Assembly: GCF_023278565.1 (NCBI RefSeq)
Contig: NC_064675.1
Coordinates: 3,534,001 to 3,598,000, forward strand
Direction: 5' to 3'
Length of the DNA stretch: 64,000 nt
Source: Colletotrichum lupini
Lineage: Eukaryota > Ascomycota > Sordariomycetes > Glomerellales > Glomerellaceae
The position numbers and the translations under genes are program-made. This document shows, piece by piece, positions 48,142-61,300 of this stretch. The notes below the pieces were generated by a model. The model was not told where the DNA came from and did no database searches. It saw nothing but the letters and a program-made list of their open reading frames with translations. Numbering within the stretch: position 1 is the stretch's first letter; each line of letters starts with the position of its first letter.

Positions 48142-50232
48142 AAATGCGCTGTGCTCGTCCAGTCTAGGTCGGTGTCCCGGTGTGGGTGTGTAAAGGGAAC
48201 GTGAGCTGGTGACAGGAGGGTGAACGGATGTGGGTGTGTTTGACTTGGGGCAGATTACAGATGCCCCAGTCCAATGCCTTCTGTCTCTACTTCATGACCT
48301 AAGGAAGGCAAGAGGGATGGGAAAGAGCGAGGAAGAGTGGTAAAAGAGACTAAACGGATTGAACCGAGAGAGAGGCGCGTGGGTTGAAAGGTCCGAGGTG
48401 TCACTCAGACAAGTCACAGTCTATCTAGGTACTTGTCCCTACTTTGCATAGCAAGTTTTTACCAACAGAACTGCCATACTGCATATACACAGATACAAAG
48501 CAAGCAACGCTGCTGCTTTTATTTCACAAGGTACTTCCTTAGTAGTGCAACATCCATTTCTCTGGGCTGTTGGGGGAGCCTACCTGCCAGTCCAATGCTA
48601 CAAATACAGTAAAGGCAACAAATTCTGAATGCGGACTTTGGGGTTTTAGTCAGTGCGGGACAGAGACTTGACGTACGAGTTTAGACCATTTCCACCACCC
48701 CCAAGCATCTCAGCTCGCCCCCCCCCCCCCCTCCCTTCTCTCTCTCTTTTTCTGTTTTCTATATTGGTCTAGGATCGGGGGGTGGCCTGGCCTGACCCGA
48801 CCCGTGCTGACCTGACGATTGGATGAATGACTTGCCAAGGCATCCAGAGTGCGACTGCGGCTTGGAGGCTCTTTCTAGGAGGATAGACATATTTCAGTTC
48901 CTTCCCTTCGTCTGAATAAATGCTCTCTGTTGGCAAAATCCTGGCCAGCTTCAAGGTACCACCAGCTCAGATTCTTCCTATCATCTAGCTTAGTATCGGC
49001 TCTGCTTGCCCTGAACAAGACCAAATGAGATGTCCCGTCTATTTGTATAACTACTCGTAGGGAGTACACAGCCAAGGGCAAAAGAGCAGGATTCCTCATG
49101 CCAACTCCAATTCGTCCAAAACGGGACCGAAGAAACCTCACAAAATTTTCGATTCCCCCCACTGAGACTTTCAACACTTGGGGCGGGGGGGGGGGAGGAA
49201 AGAGACGGTCAAGAAACTTCCAGGGAAGGCACATATTCTACATTGGAGAAAGAGGGGACCGGGTATGGTGAGAGGGGCAGAAAGAAAAGCAGGACAAAAA
49301 AAACCAAGTCTTTTTTCAGATTCCCCCCGATCTTGTGCTCCTTCCTGCAAGTTCAGCCCACCATCCACCCATCCCCACACTCAACTCAACTTCCCGTAGG
49401 AAAGGAAGGAATTGACGACCATTGACTGCAACGTCCGTTTTTTGAGAAAAACCAGTTCCACACGAATCTCGAGTCCAAGCGCCTTCAGTCCCCCACCATG
49501 CATCCCCATCCCACCTGACGTCAGCTCAACCAGCACTTTCATCGTCTCGGAAAGAGCATACCTCACTGACAGTGATCTGCTGCCCATAGTCCCATACTTT
49601 CAGGTAGGCTATGTAAATAGGTACTATCATGCATGAAGTCCAACTTCCATGTTCACCATGTCCTACTACGTATACATACATTCTCATTTTCGGTCAACCC
49701 AGCCAGAGATACACTCGAGGACTCGCCACTTTCTTGTCCATAGCTGACTCGTGCAGTCTGCTCCTTAAGCAGGGGTCACTCGGTAGTTGTTACCCGGAGT
49801 ACTCATCACATCCCGTCAAAGTTCCATAGGGATAGCATGCGAGAACTTGACTTTTTCTATTCGACCTCGCTTTCGCCAAAGCTATTTCAGGTAGCAATGG
49901 GAGAAGGCAGTCTTCCTTTCCGTTTGTCTATGTGAACAGACGGAACCGGGGGCTTTAAGAGCTATTAGGGTTCTATACTGTGTCGTGAAGCCTCATAACA
50001 TCATGCTCCCTATATTCCATCCATGATTGCCTGTACACCCCGGGACCGAATCCGACAGCTATGTCTCTCCAAACTCTTGTTCGACTGAAGACAACGTGGC
50101 GTGACCTGAGTCCGTTGTCTCTCTAGCAAATGCGTCTTAAAAACAACTACCGAAAGTCTCAACGCCGCCTGTGTGTGTACTTGACCATGTATGCGTGAAC
50201 ATCTTAAACAGACTTCATCCTCTTCTCTCTCC

Positions 50233-53200
50233 TCACAGCTTGGCATCAGTGTCTTCGTACTCGGTCAAATCCTTGGCAGGTCGCGCACCACTAGTCGCAA
50301 CAAGGCTGGCTCGGAAACTGCGAACGTCTTCGATAACGACTGGTGGAGAATCACTTGACGGCAGTGACTCTTCTTCTTTACTGACGCCGTTGACCTTGGC
50401 CTCGGCACCCTCCTTGGCCGGTGCCGTAGCCTGTGCGCGCAAGTGCACCGAGAGCTTTGCCCGCGTTGCCGATCCGGGCTTGATGTACGTCTGGAAGAAC
50501 TCCAACATGTCGGCCTTGGTGAGCGTCTTGATGTGGGCAGCGTCTTCTTGAGCTGTTGTGATAACGTCAGCACTTTCCTTATTCCTACATTTATCTTGGG
50601 CAACTTACGGAGCTCAAAGTCGTAATATTCACTGGCAATCTGGGCCCAGTGTCTGCTACTCTCCTGGTCCAGATTCTTCAACTTCTCGAGCCTCCGGACA
50701 ATTAGACTGCGTTTGTGACCCTCAAAGTCTGCCTCAGACATGTTGTCCAACGTGTTGGAGAACAGGTTGAGGAAGGCCTCGATTCTCGATTCAAGGTACT
50801 CGGGTGTCCGTTCACTTTGAATGATAAACCTGAAGCCGTACGTGGTAGAGAAGCTTCGAACTCCACTAAAGACGACATAACCGAGCTGCTCCTTCGTTCG
50901 CAGCTGGTCAAAGGCTGGCTCGTGAGCCATTTGGTCTAGCAACATCGTCTTGGCTCGTACCATTCTATCGCCCTTGTCGCCGACATAGAGCCAAACTTCG
51001 ATGCAGTGGTTGACATTGGCCGGATCCTTGAGCGTCTTCTTGTATACGTAGTTCGATCCAGGGGGGATAACCAATGACCGAATCACTGGCCACTGGGGTC
51101 GCGGAAGGACGCGAGGCTTCAAGATGGTTTCAATCATGTCGGTGAGCTTGAGAGCGTCCTCCTTGTACAAATTGCCGTGGACATAAGACTCAATGTGGAC
51201 CTGCGAAAGCATCTGCTTCTTGAACTGCCGGACGTCCTCAGCCGTAATGTTAGGCAGCTCAGCCAGGTATTCCTCCACAACATAGTCGCGCTCAGAGTTC
51301 AACCACGTTGTGTAGTCAGAGACCTGGCTGAACGGCTGCTGTAGCTCCCAGTTGTTGTATCCACGATTCAGGCGCTCCTTGATAATGTCGAATCTCTCGT
51401 CTCTGATCTTCAGATCCCTGATCGTGATCAAAACCTGCTCCAGGAGTACCGCCAGCTTGTCATTGTACCCGCTTAGGTCAAGGAACAGGCCTCTGGCGTC
51501 GAGCGAGACGCTGTACTGCAGGCCTGCAAGCTCGGCATCGTACGAGTACGCCTCCAACGCATCGCGTACCAGATCGGTGAAGAACCTTGCCTTGACAGCA
51601 TTCTCCGCGGTAGAGTAGATATTGGGGTTGCGACAGCTGATGACCAAGTTGGCCTTGGGCACCCAAAAGGTGTCATCCTTCTTGAACCACGTCCGAGCGA
51701 GGCCATCACTTCGGACGACACGCGGCGACAGAGCCGGCTCCTTGACCTCCTTCTTCTCGACCTCGAGCTTCGTGGGGATGAAGTTGTTCTTGTGAGGAAG
51801 ATGAAGCTCGGAAAGTCTCTCCGACGCAGGGCTTGAGACGGCCTTCTTGATCTCGGCCATGAAGTCCTCGGGGATCTTTTCGTGGCGGTATTCGGTACCG
51901 TACCACTTCTCCTTCTGATTCCAGTCACCGGGAAACTTTTGTGACACAATAGTCATACGGAAGTTGTCTGGTCTCAAGCACGCCAAGGCCTTTTCGATCA
52001 AACCAGAATCAAACTTCCTCAACCGACTGTATCCGCTGAGTAGCCATTCCCGCGGAAGAGGCTTCTGCATGACAGAGCTGATCTTGCTCGTGAATCGGCT
52101 TGCTGGAGTCTTTTGCTTGAATTTGAAGTCGACGTCGGCCATGCCCTTCTGTTCGTCAAAGATCCATTCCTGGGGTGGCGCCTCCTGGAGAAGCGCAACA
52201 TATTGGAAGAAGACCTTGACAATCTCCTTGTAGTTTTTGAGACCCTGTAACGTACGTCAGCATTCGAAGTGGGGGAGTGTCGAAGCGGTGGTCATCTCAT
52301 TGCAGGGCTTACCTCCTCTGTCAGGCGAATTTGACAGTCGAAAATACCAGGAGAACCCGGACAGACGGGGTAAGCACCGGCACTCAAGCCATTGGCCCAG
52401 CCCTTTTCCTTGACGTAGGCCATGATGCTACCAGGGCCCTCGTGACCGATCAGGTGGCTCACGTAGCGACTGGGTTGCGACTCGTACATCTTTTCCTCGT
52501 CGAGGAAAGGGAAGAAGAGGTTCAGCTCGCGAGAGTCCATGACAGGCTTAGCAAAGACTTGCATACCCAGCTCACTCTCGCGGAAGGGCACCTCAGCCTC
52601 CCACCTATTGGGCGCTAGGTCCTTGTTGGGAACTCCGGAGAAGAACTCGGCAACCCATGTCTCGAGAACATCCAAAGGCTCTCTTCCCAGAACCACCAAC
52701 TTCATACGGTTTGCCGAGTAGTGCTTGTCGTGAAACTCCATAAACTTTGCGCGGACATTAACACCCTTGGACTCTGGGTCTTCCTTGAGAACCTCGAGAT
52801 TGCCGGTCGAGAAGTGGCAAAATGGATGCTTCGGGTTGGAAAGAGACTTCTCCAGCTGGTGGAGTCGCCATTGGTCATTCTGCAGGTTCTTCTTGTTTTC
52901 CGAGTCCACCGCGCGCAGCTCACGATCGAGGGTCGACTCGAGGAACAGGGGCTCAATGAAGAATTGCGCAAAGCGATCGAGTGCTCCCTTAAAGGGCGAG
53001 GGGTTCTCGGCTGTTGGCTCCTGATCGTTGGCAGGCTTTGCAGAGACGTCGAAGAAGTAGTTAGTCGAGGTTGCGCCAGTGTAAGCGTTGGAGCTGCCCG
53101 AGTTGTTGGAGAGGTACTGCGAGTATTCGTTTTCTATGGGAAACTTCTTGGTACCCATGAACAGTAACTGCGCATGCAAGTGTCAGCGTGACGGAGAGCG

Positions 53201-53904
53201 GAAAAGAGGTTGAGGGTGCGGATAGGGAGATTCTGTGTCTAGGCAGAGTCTCGGGGAGGGGGCCGTACATGTTCGACGGCGTGGGCCATTCCTGGCATTT
53301 CCTCCTCGTCGCTGAAGTTTCCAACATTGCAGTCTAGGGCGGCGCTGGCCTTGTCCGTCTCCGGGTCATGTACCAGCAGGGCCTCGAGCTTGTTGGACAA
53401 CCTCACAACTCGGTAGGTCCGATCGTCGAGGGAGGGGGTCTCGAGGTGATCCGTCACCCGTTCGACGGATTGGGGCCTAGGCTCGCGGTGAGGTATAGCT
53501 GAGCCGGCCGGAAGCCCGGCGGCAGCGGTATCGGTGTTGGGCATGGCAACGATCTGTTTGCCGTGATTTATGTGAGATGAGATGGTGGGTTTGCTACTGA
53601 TGGAGCGGGAGGTTGTATAAGAACGGAACGAGATGGTGGTGTAGGTGGGCGACTTTTCAGAGCAGAAGGTACGGCACGGGGCTGCAGCAAGACGGTTCGG
53701 GAGACGACTGCTGATGGCCTGGCACGTTGTAAGAGACAAAAGCTCAGGGCGTGTATGCTTAGTGGGGGAGGAACGCCACTTTTGAAGTAAGAGAGAGAGG
53801 GACAGGGACGTGGACGTGGACGCGGACGTGGATGATGTCGGGCGGTTGTGGATTTGTCGCAGGCTCTGGCGCGGGCTCAGGTTGGAGGCTACGGGACGCA
53901 ACAT
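50233..53904 (-). CDS. STE23: Insulinase-family metalloprotease (STE23 / insulin-degrading enzyme)
   Basis: M16A zinc metallopeptidase that degrades small peptides; yeast Ste23 can also trim the a-factor precursor. Exons: 53904-53269, 53167-52313, 52244-50609, 50552-50233, all frame-consistent. The inverted zinc motif HAVEH (HxxEH) is the last codon block of exon 1 and continues into LLFMGTKKFP in exon 2. The third ligand region is ELRAVDSENKKN. The second half keeps the catalytically inactive M16 fold with FDQLRTKEQLGYVVFSG. From ATG 53904 the protein has 1148 residues. From the in-frame ATG 53544 (good context, G at -3) it has 1028, matching the cytosolic yeast enzyme. The extra 120 residues are Ser/Thr/Arg-rich with almost no acidic residues, like a mitochondrial presequence. 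Confidence 0.93.
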
Positions 53905-56900
53905 GCAGCAGATGCAGCCAGGACGGGAGAACTGGAGAAATAGAGAGAGCAAGGTAAGGTGAGTTAGGGCTGAGGGGTAAAATATGCAAACAAGTCGAAA
54001 AGAAGAAGAAAGGAGGAAGAAAGGAGCTGCAAATAGGAGGCGGTATGTAGAGAGTATGTAGGTAAGGTAAGGTACGGATGGATACAAGTCGGTTGGTTTG
54101 TTGGTGCGAGTGCGAGTGAGTGAAAAGTGTCAAGACTCAAACCTGGAGGTACAAGTAAGAATACCTTGGGTAACTGAGGTGCGCTACCTTGCGTAGGCAA
54201 CGGAACACAGTCAGTGGAGGTACTTTAGCCGTGGGAGCGGGGATGGGGACGGAGTACCTCAGCAGTCAGTTGCAGTCAGTCGCAATCGCAGAGGACCAAA
54301 GATGGGAGAGGATGAGGGGAGTTGCGACTGGGGGCGGCCGGGAAGATGCTGGCGGGTTGGCTTGCTGTGCGTGCAGTGCGTGCAGCGCAGATGCAGGCGG
54401 GGGGAGCAACGAGAACCTACCTTGAGCAGGTGCAGTGGATGTGCAGCTAAGGTGCAGGGAATCGGAAGGAAAGAGCGGAAACGTTTGGCGCAAGTTGCGC
54501 CTTCCAATGACACAGGGCATCCACTGTTAGCACTCGCCGCAACTTACAATGGAACAGCGCTGACCGGTGTGCAGGCACCCAGGCAGTGACCAGTCAGCAA
54601 GACTTCCAGTACTTTCGAGGGTCCAGTCTAGGTACCATAGGTACTTGAGCTGGGGTGGAAGGAGGGGAGGGGGCCCACCGGGGGGAGAAGAAAGCGAGGC
54701 GAGATGGGGGAAAGACTCGAAGAAATCTGTCTTTCGAGCTGCTGCTGCTACAGACGACACCTCACATCTCACTCATCTGACACGAATGATGCGACGACTC
54801 ATGCCGACTGGGCAGCGGCGACAAGTGAATGGACAGGCCACAACTACATGCAACAGCAGTTACAACTGACAAGCAAGCAGAACGAGCATCCCCAAGACTG
54901 AGCAACACAACCTCAAGGCTCACCATGAAGCACACTACCACTACCAACACCAACACCAACACCACCATCACCGCCGCCACCGGCAATCTCAGATTCAGAA
55001 CCAAAGAAAGGGACCGTGCCCACTTACCTGTGGAGACGCAGGGCGACGCCACGACGCTACCGCCGTACGACCCAAGGTACCGACCAGACGGAATTTGGAA
55101 GCCATGGACGGAAGCGGACACTCTGCTTGCTGATCTTTGAGTCTGGGCAAACCCGGCAAACCAGCCTACGGTTATACTATGCTGCTCTGCTGGGAAGGTA
55201 GCACTCGTCAGTCAGACCTACCTACTTCGCCAGGCAGGTAGGCTTGCGTAAGGTATCATGGCGGCAGTGGCAGCGGCAGCGGCAGTCCATTGTCCAGTGG
55301 TTACAGTCACTCACCATCGTCTCCGCTTCCGCCTCCGCCTTACCTTTGGACCTGATATTCGGTTCGCCGTGACGGAACCGCGGTTCTAGCTGGAGAATAG
55401 CATGGAAAAGCCGGAGAAGACGGCTCCAGCGGGATCATGTTCACAAGGTGCGACAACCGGGCTGCTGCTGGTGGTGCTACTGGGTTGGCGTTGTTGCAAC
55501 AAATGTGCTGGGCCCATTTTTTGCTACAGCTGAATGATTTGATAACATGATGTTGATGACGGCTCGTTGATGGAGACTGCGGAAGACCCGAAGGTGTGGG
55601 CTGCCGTCTCTGAAACATCCGCCTACTGCCGTTCCCGTTCCGTCTACCACTGTCGAGGTATCCAAGGTGAGAAGATGGGCGGGCAAGGCGGGATCTTTGG
55701 AAAGCTGGAATGTTCTGAGCCCATTGCCCTAGGAACGTATCCGTAATCAATGCCGCTCGCAAAGCTGACGCAAAGCCCCTGCTTGATCCCATGGGCTAAT
55801 CGCATTCCTCCTGGAGTCGGGCGCGGGATGTGCTCAGGTTCAGCTGTACCAGTAGCTGGCTGTGAAGCATGACATCTGATATATGTGTCAGACCTATTGT
55901 CGGGCCTTTGACTTACATCCCCGTCATCTGCCCTCTTGGCAGCAAAAAGACGAGAAATACGAGAGTCATTTCAGACAAGAGATCAACATGGACGCGTCCA
56001 GTTGGAACTGTTCCTGAGTAGGAAGCCGTGAAAGCCTCAATTCCATCACACCCTCCCTCTTGGGGTATTATGGCCTTGTCGCTGGGTTACCCCAGCCGCC
56101 TATGGCTCCACGTGGGAAAAGAGGCGGTTGTCAGGTCCCTTTGAAACGAGGCACACACAGTTGTTCGGCGAGAAAAGCCAGCGCAGCTGATTAATGGCAC
56201 ACAGGGAGCCAGCAACCCGGTGCTATATGAGCCGCATCTTAATTTTAGAGGTTGGAGAGTGGAAAAGACACAAACATCGGTCTCCATATCCGTACACCAG
56301 AATGTAGGATGCAACTACTAGGCCCAGTGCAGCTACTGCGCAAAGGCCCGGTAGTCAGTCCCCTAACCCCCTGGTGCCCAGGCTGCAAAGCAATGTCGCC
56401 GTCTTTGGGTTGCAGGACGGCAAAGTGTTGCGTCGGTCATCGGGTGGCTTGCTTCCAATGATTTCGCGTCTTATCCCTCTTTCACCTACCCAACTACGGT
56501 AGGGCAAGCGTGGCCATCCCAATTTCGCCGCGGGTCTTTGGCGGTGGTGGGATCATTTGATATCGAAACCGAATGATATCGACAATCCCTTGGGGGTATC
56601 TTTTGGGCCTGTGGACGCGGGGCGGCGGGAGCGGACCGGCCTGGGGAAGTAAGGGACGGGCGGCGACAAGGGGGACCTTTGAGCTGCCGCGGCACAGCGG
56701 TCACCGGTGTAACTATCGAGCAATGCTGTACGGATACAGGGGTCGTTTTCGGGTTATTCTTTCCAGCATGCCGACCACCGCCCTCTCGATATTGACTGGT
56801 TGCTGTTACGAATACTGCTGCTCGCCTCGTTGAGGTTGTCTTCTGTTGGGGGTCACTTGATGATCTTGCTCTCGCTCTACCGTGGTTCGCCGAAGGCTTC

Positions 56901-58140
56901 TTCTGCAGAAGAAGCAATGGGCGCGGGTGGTAAACTCGGGCTGGCCCGCTGTCTCTGGTAATTTCCCCTGATAATCTGTTCTCGCCCTGCGGTCGATTTT
57001 GTTCTTTCTTGTTCTCGATCCCACCCTCCTCGGCCAAGGTGCCATTCGGATGTCGACCGTTGCGCGGGATGGGAAAGTTGATGCTCAAATGCAAGAATAC
57101 GTGGCGATGTTAGGGGTACAGATTGTCCGGCCGGGCTACGGAGTACTCCTCGAAAGCCTCGCAAAAGGGACCATGGTCCATGTTTCTGAGGTTCTCCCTT
57201 CCCCTGTTAAATCCCGTCAGCCCCAGTTGGGTTTGTTGGCTGATGAGTAAAGATCAAGGGCAAGGCGGTGACAAGGGAAACAGAGCCCCTGTGCCCGTAG
57301 TCGGATGTAGCAGTTTTCGGGTGCCAATCGCCGAAGAAGAAAAACTGGCGAGACAGGCGGACAGGGGGTGGGCATGCGAATGTTTCGCCGTTCGGGGAGA
57401 AAACATACAACCCCCCTTGTCTTGCGTCTTTCCCGGCAATCTGGTTGCGTTTTTGGGTTCCCAGGGCCGTCAGCACCGTTCGGAGTACTGCAAAACACCT
57501 AGGAAAGCTCAGACTTGGTTGGCTCGCGGCGATGTCAACTTGAAAGTACTAGAGCCCGAACAACGTCGAGATAAGCAAAACTGCGCGGGTTGTTAGCAAC
57601 TTGCAAAGTAGTCAGCCCAGCTCTTCGGTTTATCCTTCCATCAGGGGTGCAATTTGGATACAGACCCCAGTGAAAGAGGGGTCGTCGGCAACTTACAGTC
57701 ATGGTTCAAGATCCCATGTTCCATACCCATGAAGCTCCAAACTTGGATCGCTAGGACTGTTTGTTGGGAATACTCAAGCCAGTATCGTGTAATACTGCTG
57801 TCAGCACCACCTAGGTCAACGTGATATTCCTCGTCAACCCAATCGCCCACACCAGGCAAGGGCCCACTGTGGGAGACCATACCAGTATCCTGCGGACATT
57901 GTGCATGGATGGAGCCATCGTGGTGGTGTGGTGCTGCTGTTCGCATTGGACGAACCTAGTCTGCCACACTATCTTGCTCACATGCTTCTTAGGATACATA
58001 AGAGGCGATCGCCTGGATCTATTGGTATGACAATCCACAATCACTCACATCTCGATTGGAGCAACAGATACCAGCACACGTGTGCCATGAGAGCCTTGAC
58101 AGATTAGTGAGCATTCGCTATGCAGCCTCAAACTGTGGGC
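53905..58140. other. Gene-poor region flanking the RIP block
   Basis: About 4.2 kb with only short open frames (longest 202 codons at 56486-57094, minus, without known domain). Simple repeats occur at 54941-54980 (ACCAAC type) and 55261-55286 (GGCAGC type). No RNA genes recognised. Confidence 0.5.
54941..54980. repeat. ACCAAC hexamer repeat
   Basis: Several near-perfect ACCAAC units running into an ACC/GCC-rich stretch. Confidence 0.8.
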
Positions 58141-58185
58141 GGCGATTCGGATTCGATCCGCCTGGCGGGTCGAATCCGAATCGCC
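58141..58185. repeat. Perfect 16-bp inverted repeat with 13-bp loop
   Basis: Arms GGCGATTCGGATTCGA (58141-58156) and its exact complement (58170-58185) flank TCCGCCTGGCGGG. The loop itself can pair (CCGCC/GGCGG). The 11-mer CGCCTGGCGGG occurs twice, at 58159-58169 and 58182-58192. It lies ~190 bp before the AT-rich block. Function unknown. Confidence 0.95.
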
Positions 58186-58375
58186 TGGCGGGATGCCATG
58201 CCGCTCCCATGCATGGCCGACTGGATTTCTCGGCATACCTATAGTCGTTCTGGCCGGGTTTGACAGACAGCAGACATAGCGTTGATTGTTGATCTTATAT
58301 CGACCCTACCCCTTTGGGGTCCGGTCCGCCTCATTGGGGGCCATCTTCGCCTTCACGGGCAAGCTGGTCTATTAG

Positions 58376-61300
58376 GGTTAATATCGAGTTTTTATTGCGT
58401 AATAAGCTTTATAACTAATAATAGCCGGCCGTAGCTATCGATACTAACTAAACTTAAGATGCTAATAACCCTGCTGCCGTAGCATATTAATTGCCTTCTT
58501 AATAACCGAATACTACCCCTTACTTTCTCCCTTTATCTTATTTAATAACAACCTCTTTTTAATATTCTTATTTAATACGCTTATTTATACTCTTTCTAAG
58601 CTCTTAATTATATTATTAAGTCTAAGCTTATTTATATTATTTTATTATATTAAAAGGGCGCTAATAAGGGTAATACTTATTATAATATATCTATCCGTTT
58701 TTTATAAATTAATATTATTAATATAGTATTTATTTATAAGAGATTAGGCTATAAGCACTTAACTAGCGAGGCTATAATATAAGTATAAGTATATTATAAA
58801 ACTAAAGCTTATAAAGTCTTTTATAAGGGCTTTATTTTTTAAAAAGTTCTTTTATAATATAATCCGTATACTAATTACTAAGTTATCGGCGTTTTATTAT
58901 TAGTTATATTCCGAATTTATTATAATTACTCCCCCCTTACGTAATTTTAGTTCTTAAAGTTATTACGTAATATTTTTTTAACGCTAATAATAAAGCTATT
59001 AACGTCGTTATTCGTAATAGATTTCGTAAGGCGTTAATAATATCCTTTGTTACTTAGGAATAAGGTATTACTCCTATTTCCTTATTTAATAAATATTTTA
59101 TTATTATTATTTAGTAATAGCGCGCTAACTAGTTATTAAGTTAATAATATATATTCGTAATAAAGTATTTTAATTATTATAATATATAAGAGCCCGCCTA
59201 ACTTCGTAATTATTATTATTACTAAGTTATTAAGTATAATAAAAGAATTTTTTTTATTACTAGTTACGTATTTATTTTTTCTTCTCTCTTTTTATTTAAT
59301 AACCGTTTTATAAATTCTTTTTTATATAACTATACTTTTTTTTTTATAATATTTTAATTCCGTATTGTTTCTTAATTATAACTTTCTTATTATACTATTA
59401 CTAAGTATTTACTAAAATATTTATTATTTTATATATTTAAGATATATTTAATATAAAATATAATTTTAAAAAGGGCTTTTATAGTCTCTATAATAGTATT
59501 CTTTATATATACTACTTAGCTAGCTTATATCGTAATATTAACGAGCTCGTTTATATTACTAATACTTACGTTACTAAGTATATTATTTATTAAATTAATA
59601 AAAAGAAATATTTTATTATAAGTTATTAAGTCCTTACTAATCCGTTACTAAAATATTAGCTAACGATATTTCTTAAGTTCTCGAGGAGCTATATAGTACT
59701 ATTTAGTTTATTTAAAATACCCTTATAAAGTTTTATAATACTAAGGAGTAGGGTAGTTTTAATTTTTATAAGCGCGGCTACGTTTTTTATATTTTTAATT
59801 ATATTATTAATATATAAGAGAAAGTTATTACTTATATTACTAATTTATTAATAAATAATAGAATAAAAAAGGTCTATTTTAAATAGGCTATTTTTTAAAA
59901 GCTCGTTATTAATTATAAGTATTTAAACTTATTAATCTCGATTATAATAAGTCGTTAATAATTATTTAGCGGATTTTTTTTTACTAACTTAGATTTTTTT
60001 TTAAGCTAGTATTTTTAATATTAATAATAAGACTAAGATTATCTCCTATTTTAGTTACCTCTAATTAGCTTATTTTTATAATAATAACTATATAATCGCT
60101 TTATAAAATAACCTTAACGCTTTAGTTTAATATTATAAAGAGATTCCTAAGGGCGTTATTATTACGCATATCTAGGAGGTTTTTTTTTTTTTTTATAAAT
60201 ACGTTACTAAGTTTTTAATAAATAAGGTATTTATTTATATTATTATTATATATAATACTACCCCTATTTCCTATAGTCCTAAGACTCGGACTTTTATTAA
60301 AAAGCGTACTTTTATTACTAACTATATTTTTAATAATAATAACGAGCGGGACGATTTTAGGTTTAAGTTTAATAAGTTTTAATATGAGGATATTAAATTT
60401 AAAAAGCTTAGTAATAACTTAAAGAATTCTTTTTTTTAATATTATAATAAACGCCGCCGTTTTAATATTAATAACTTATTAACTCTTATTTATAACGCTC
60501 TTTTTAATATAAATAAGAGTACCCTAACCCTTAGTTATATTATTTTAAATTTTAATAAGGTTAATATTACGCTCTTCCCGCTCTAAATAAAAGCTTTATA
60601 ATAACTTAATAAAACTATTACTTATATTAAAATTAAAACTACGGGTTATAATAAGTAGTTTAATATTAATAAGTTCTTTATAAATATTAATATTATTAAG
60701 GTCCCTTAGTTTAACTAAAATTATAAAAGCGTCGTTTTAAATAACGTCCCTCGTCCCCGACTTATTATTAATAATAATAGCGTTACGCCCCTTATTTTAC
60801 TTTTTATTTTACTTCTTATTATAGCTCTTATTATACTTCTTATTATAGCTCTTATTATATTTTTATTATAACTCTTATTATACTTTTTATTATACTTCTT
60901 ATTATAGCTCTCGTTATACTTCTTATTATAGCTTTTAATAATAACTAAGTAGCGAACGCTTTATAAACCGCTATTATTAATATATATAATACTTTATACG
61001 ATTTTAACTATCTTTTTTTTTTTATAATATTAATAAGGTTAACGGCCTTATTCTAAGTAATTAATTAAGTATACGTATAAAACTTCCCCGCTTCTTATTT
61101 ATTAAATAGATTATTATTATTAATTATTAAGTTTTAGAAATATATACTAAAACTACTATTATTATTATTAATATTACGTAGGTTATTCCCTTTACGTAGC
61201 TAAATGTTAATAATCTCTTAATAATATATTACTAAGGGTTATAATATTACATATTTTTTTTAAAAATTACGCTAAACTAAATAAAAAGGGTTTTATAATA

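Larger units (their letters stand above)
47204..50232. other. Long leader/promoter region, gene-free
   Basis: About 3 kb between the deubiquitinase start and the STE23 stop, with several simple repeats and C or G homopolymers. No supported gene; a B-box-like string at ~47741 does not fold as tRNA. Confidence 0.5.

Noticed and set aside
56486..57094. 202-codon minus-strand frame as a gene
   Set aside because: Pro/Arg/Gly-rich translation without domain, overlapped by equally long frames on other strands, typical of GC-rich non-coding DNA.
58371..58385. TTAGGGTTA string near the start of the AT-rich block, as a telomere or interstitial telomeric repeat
   Set aside because: Only one unit is present; no array of TTAGGG follows.
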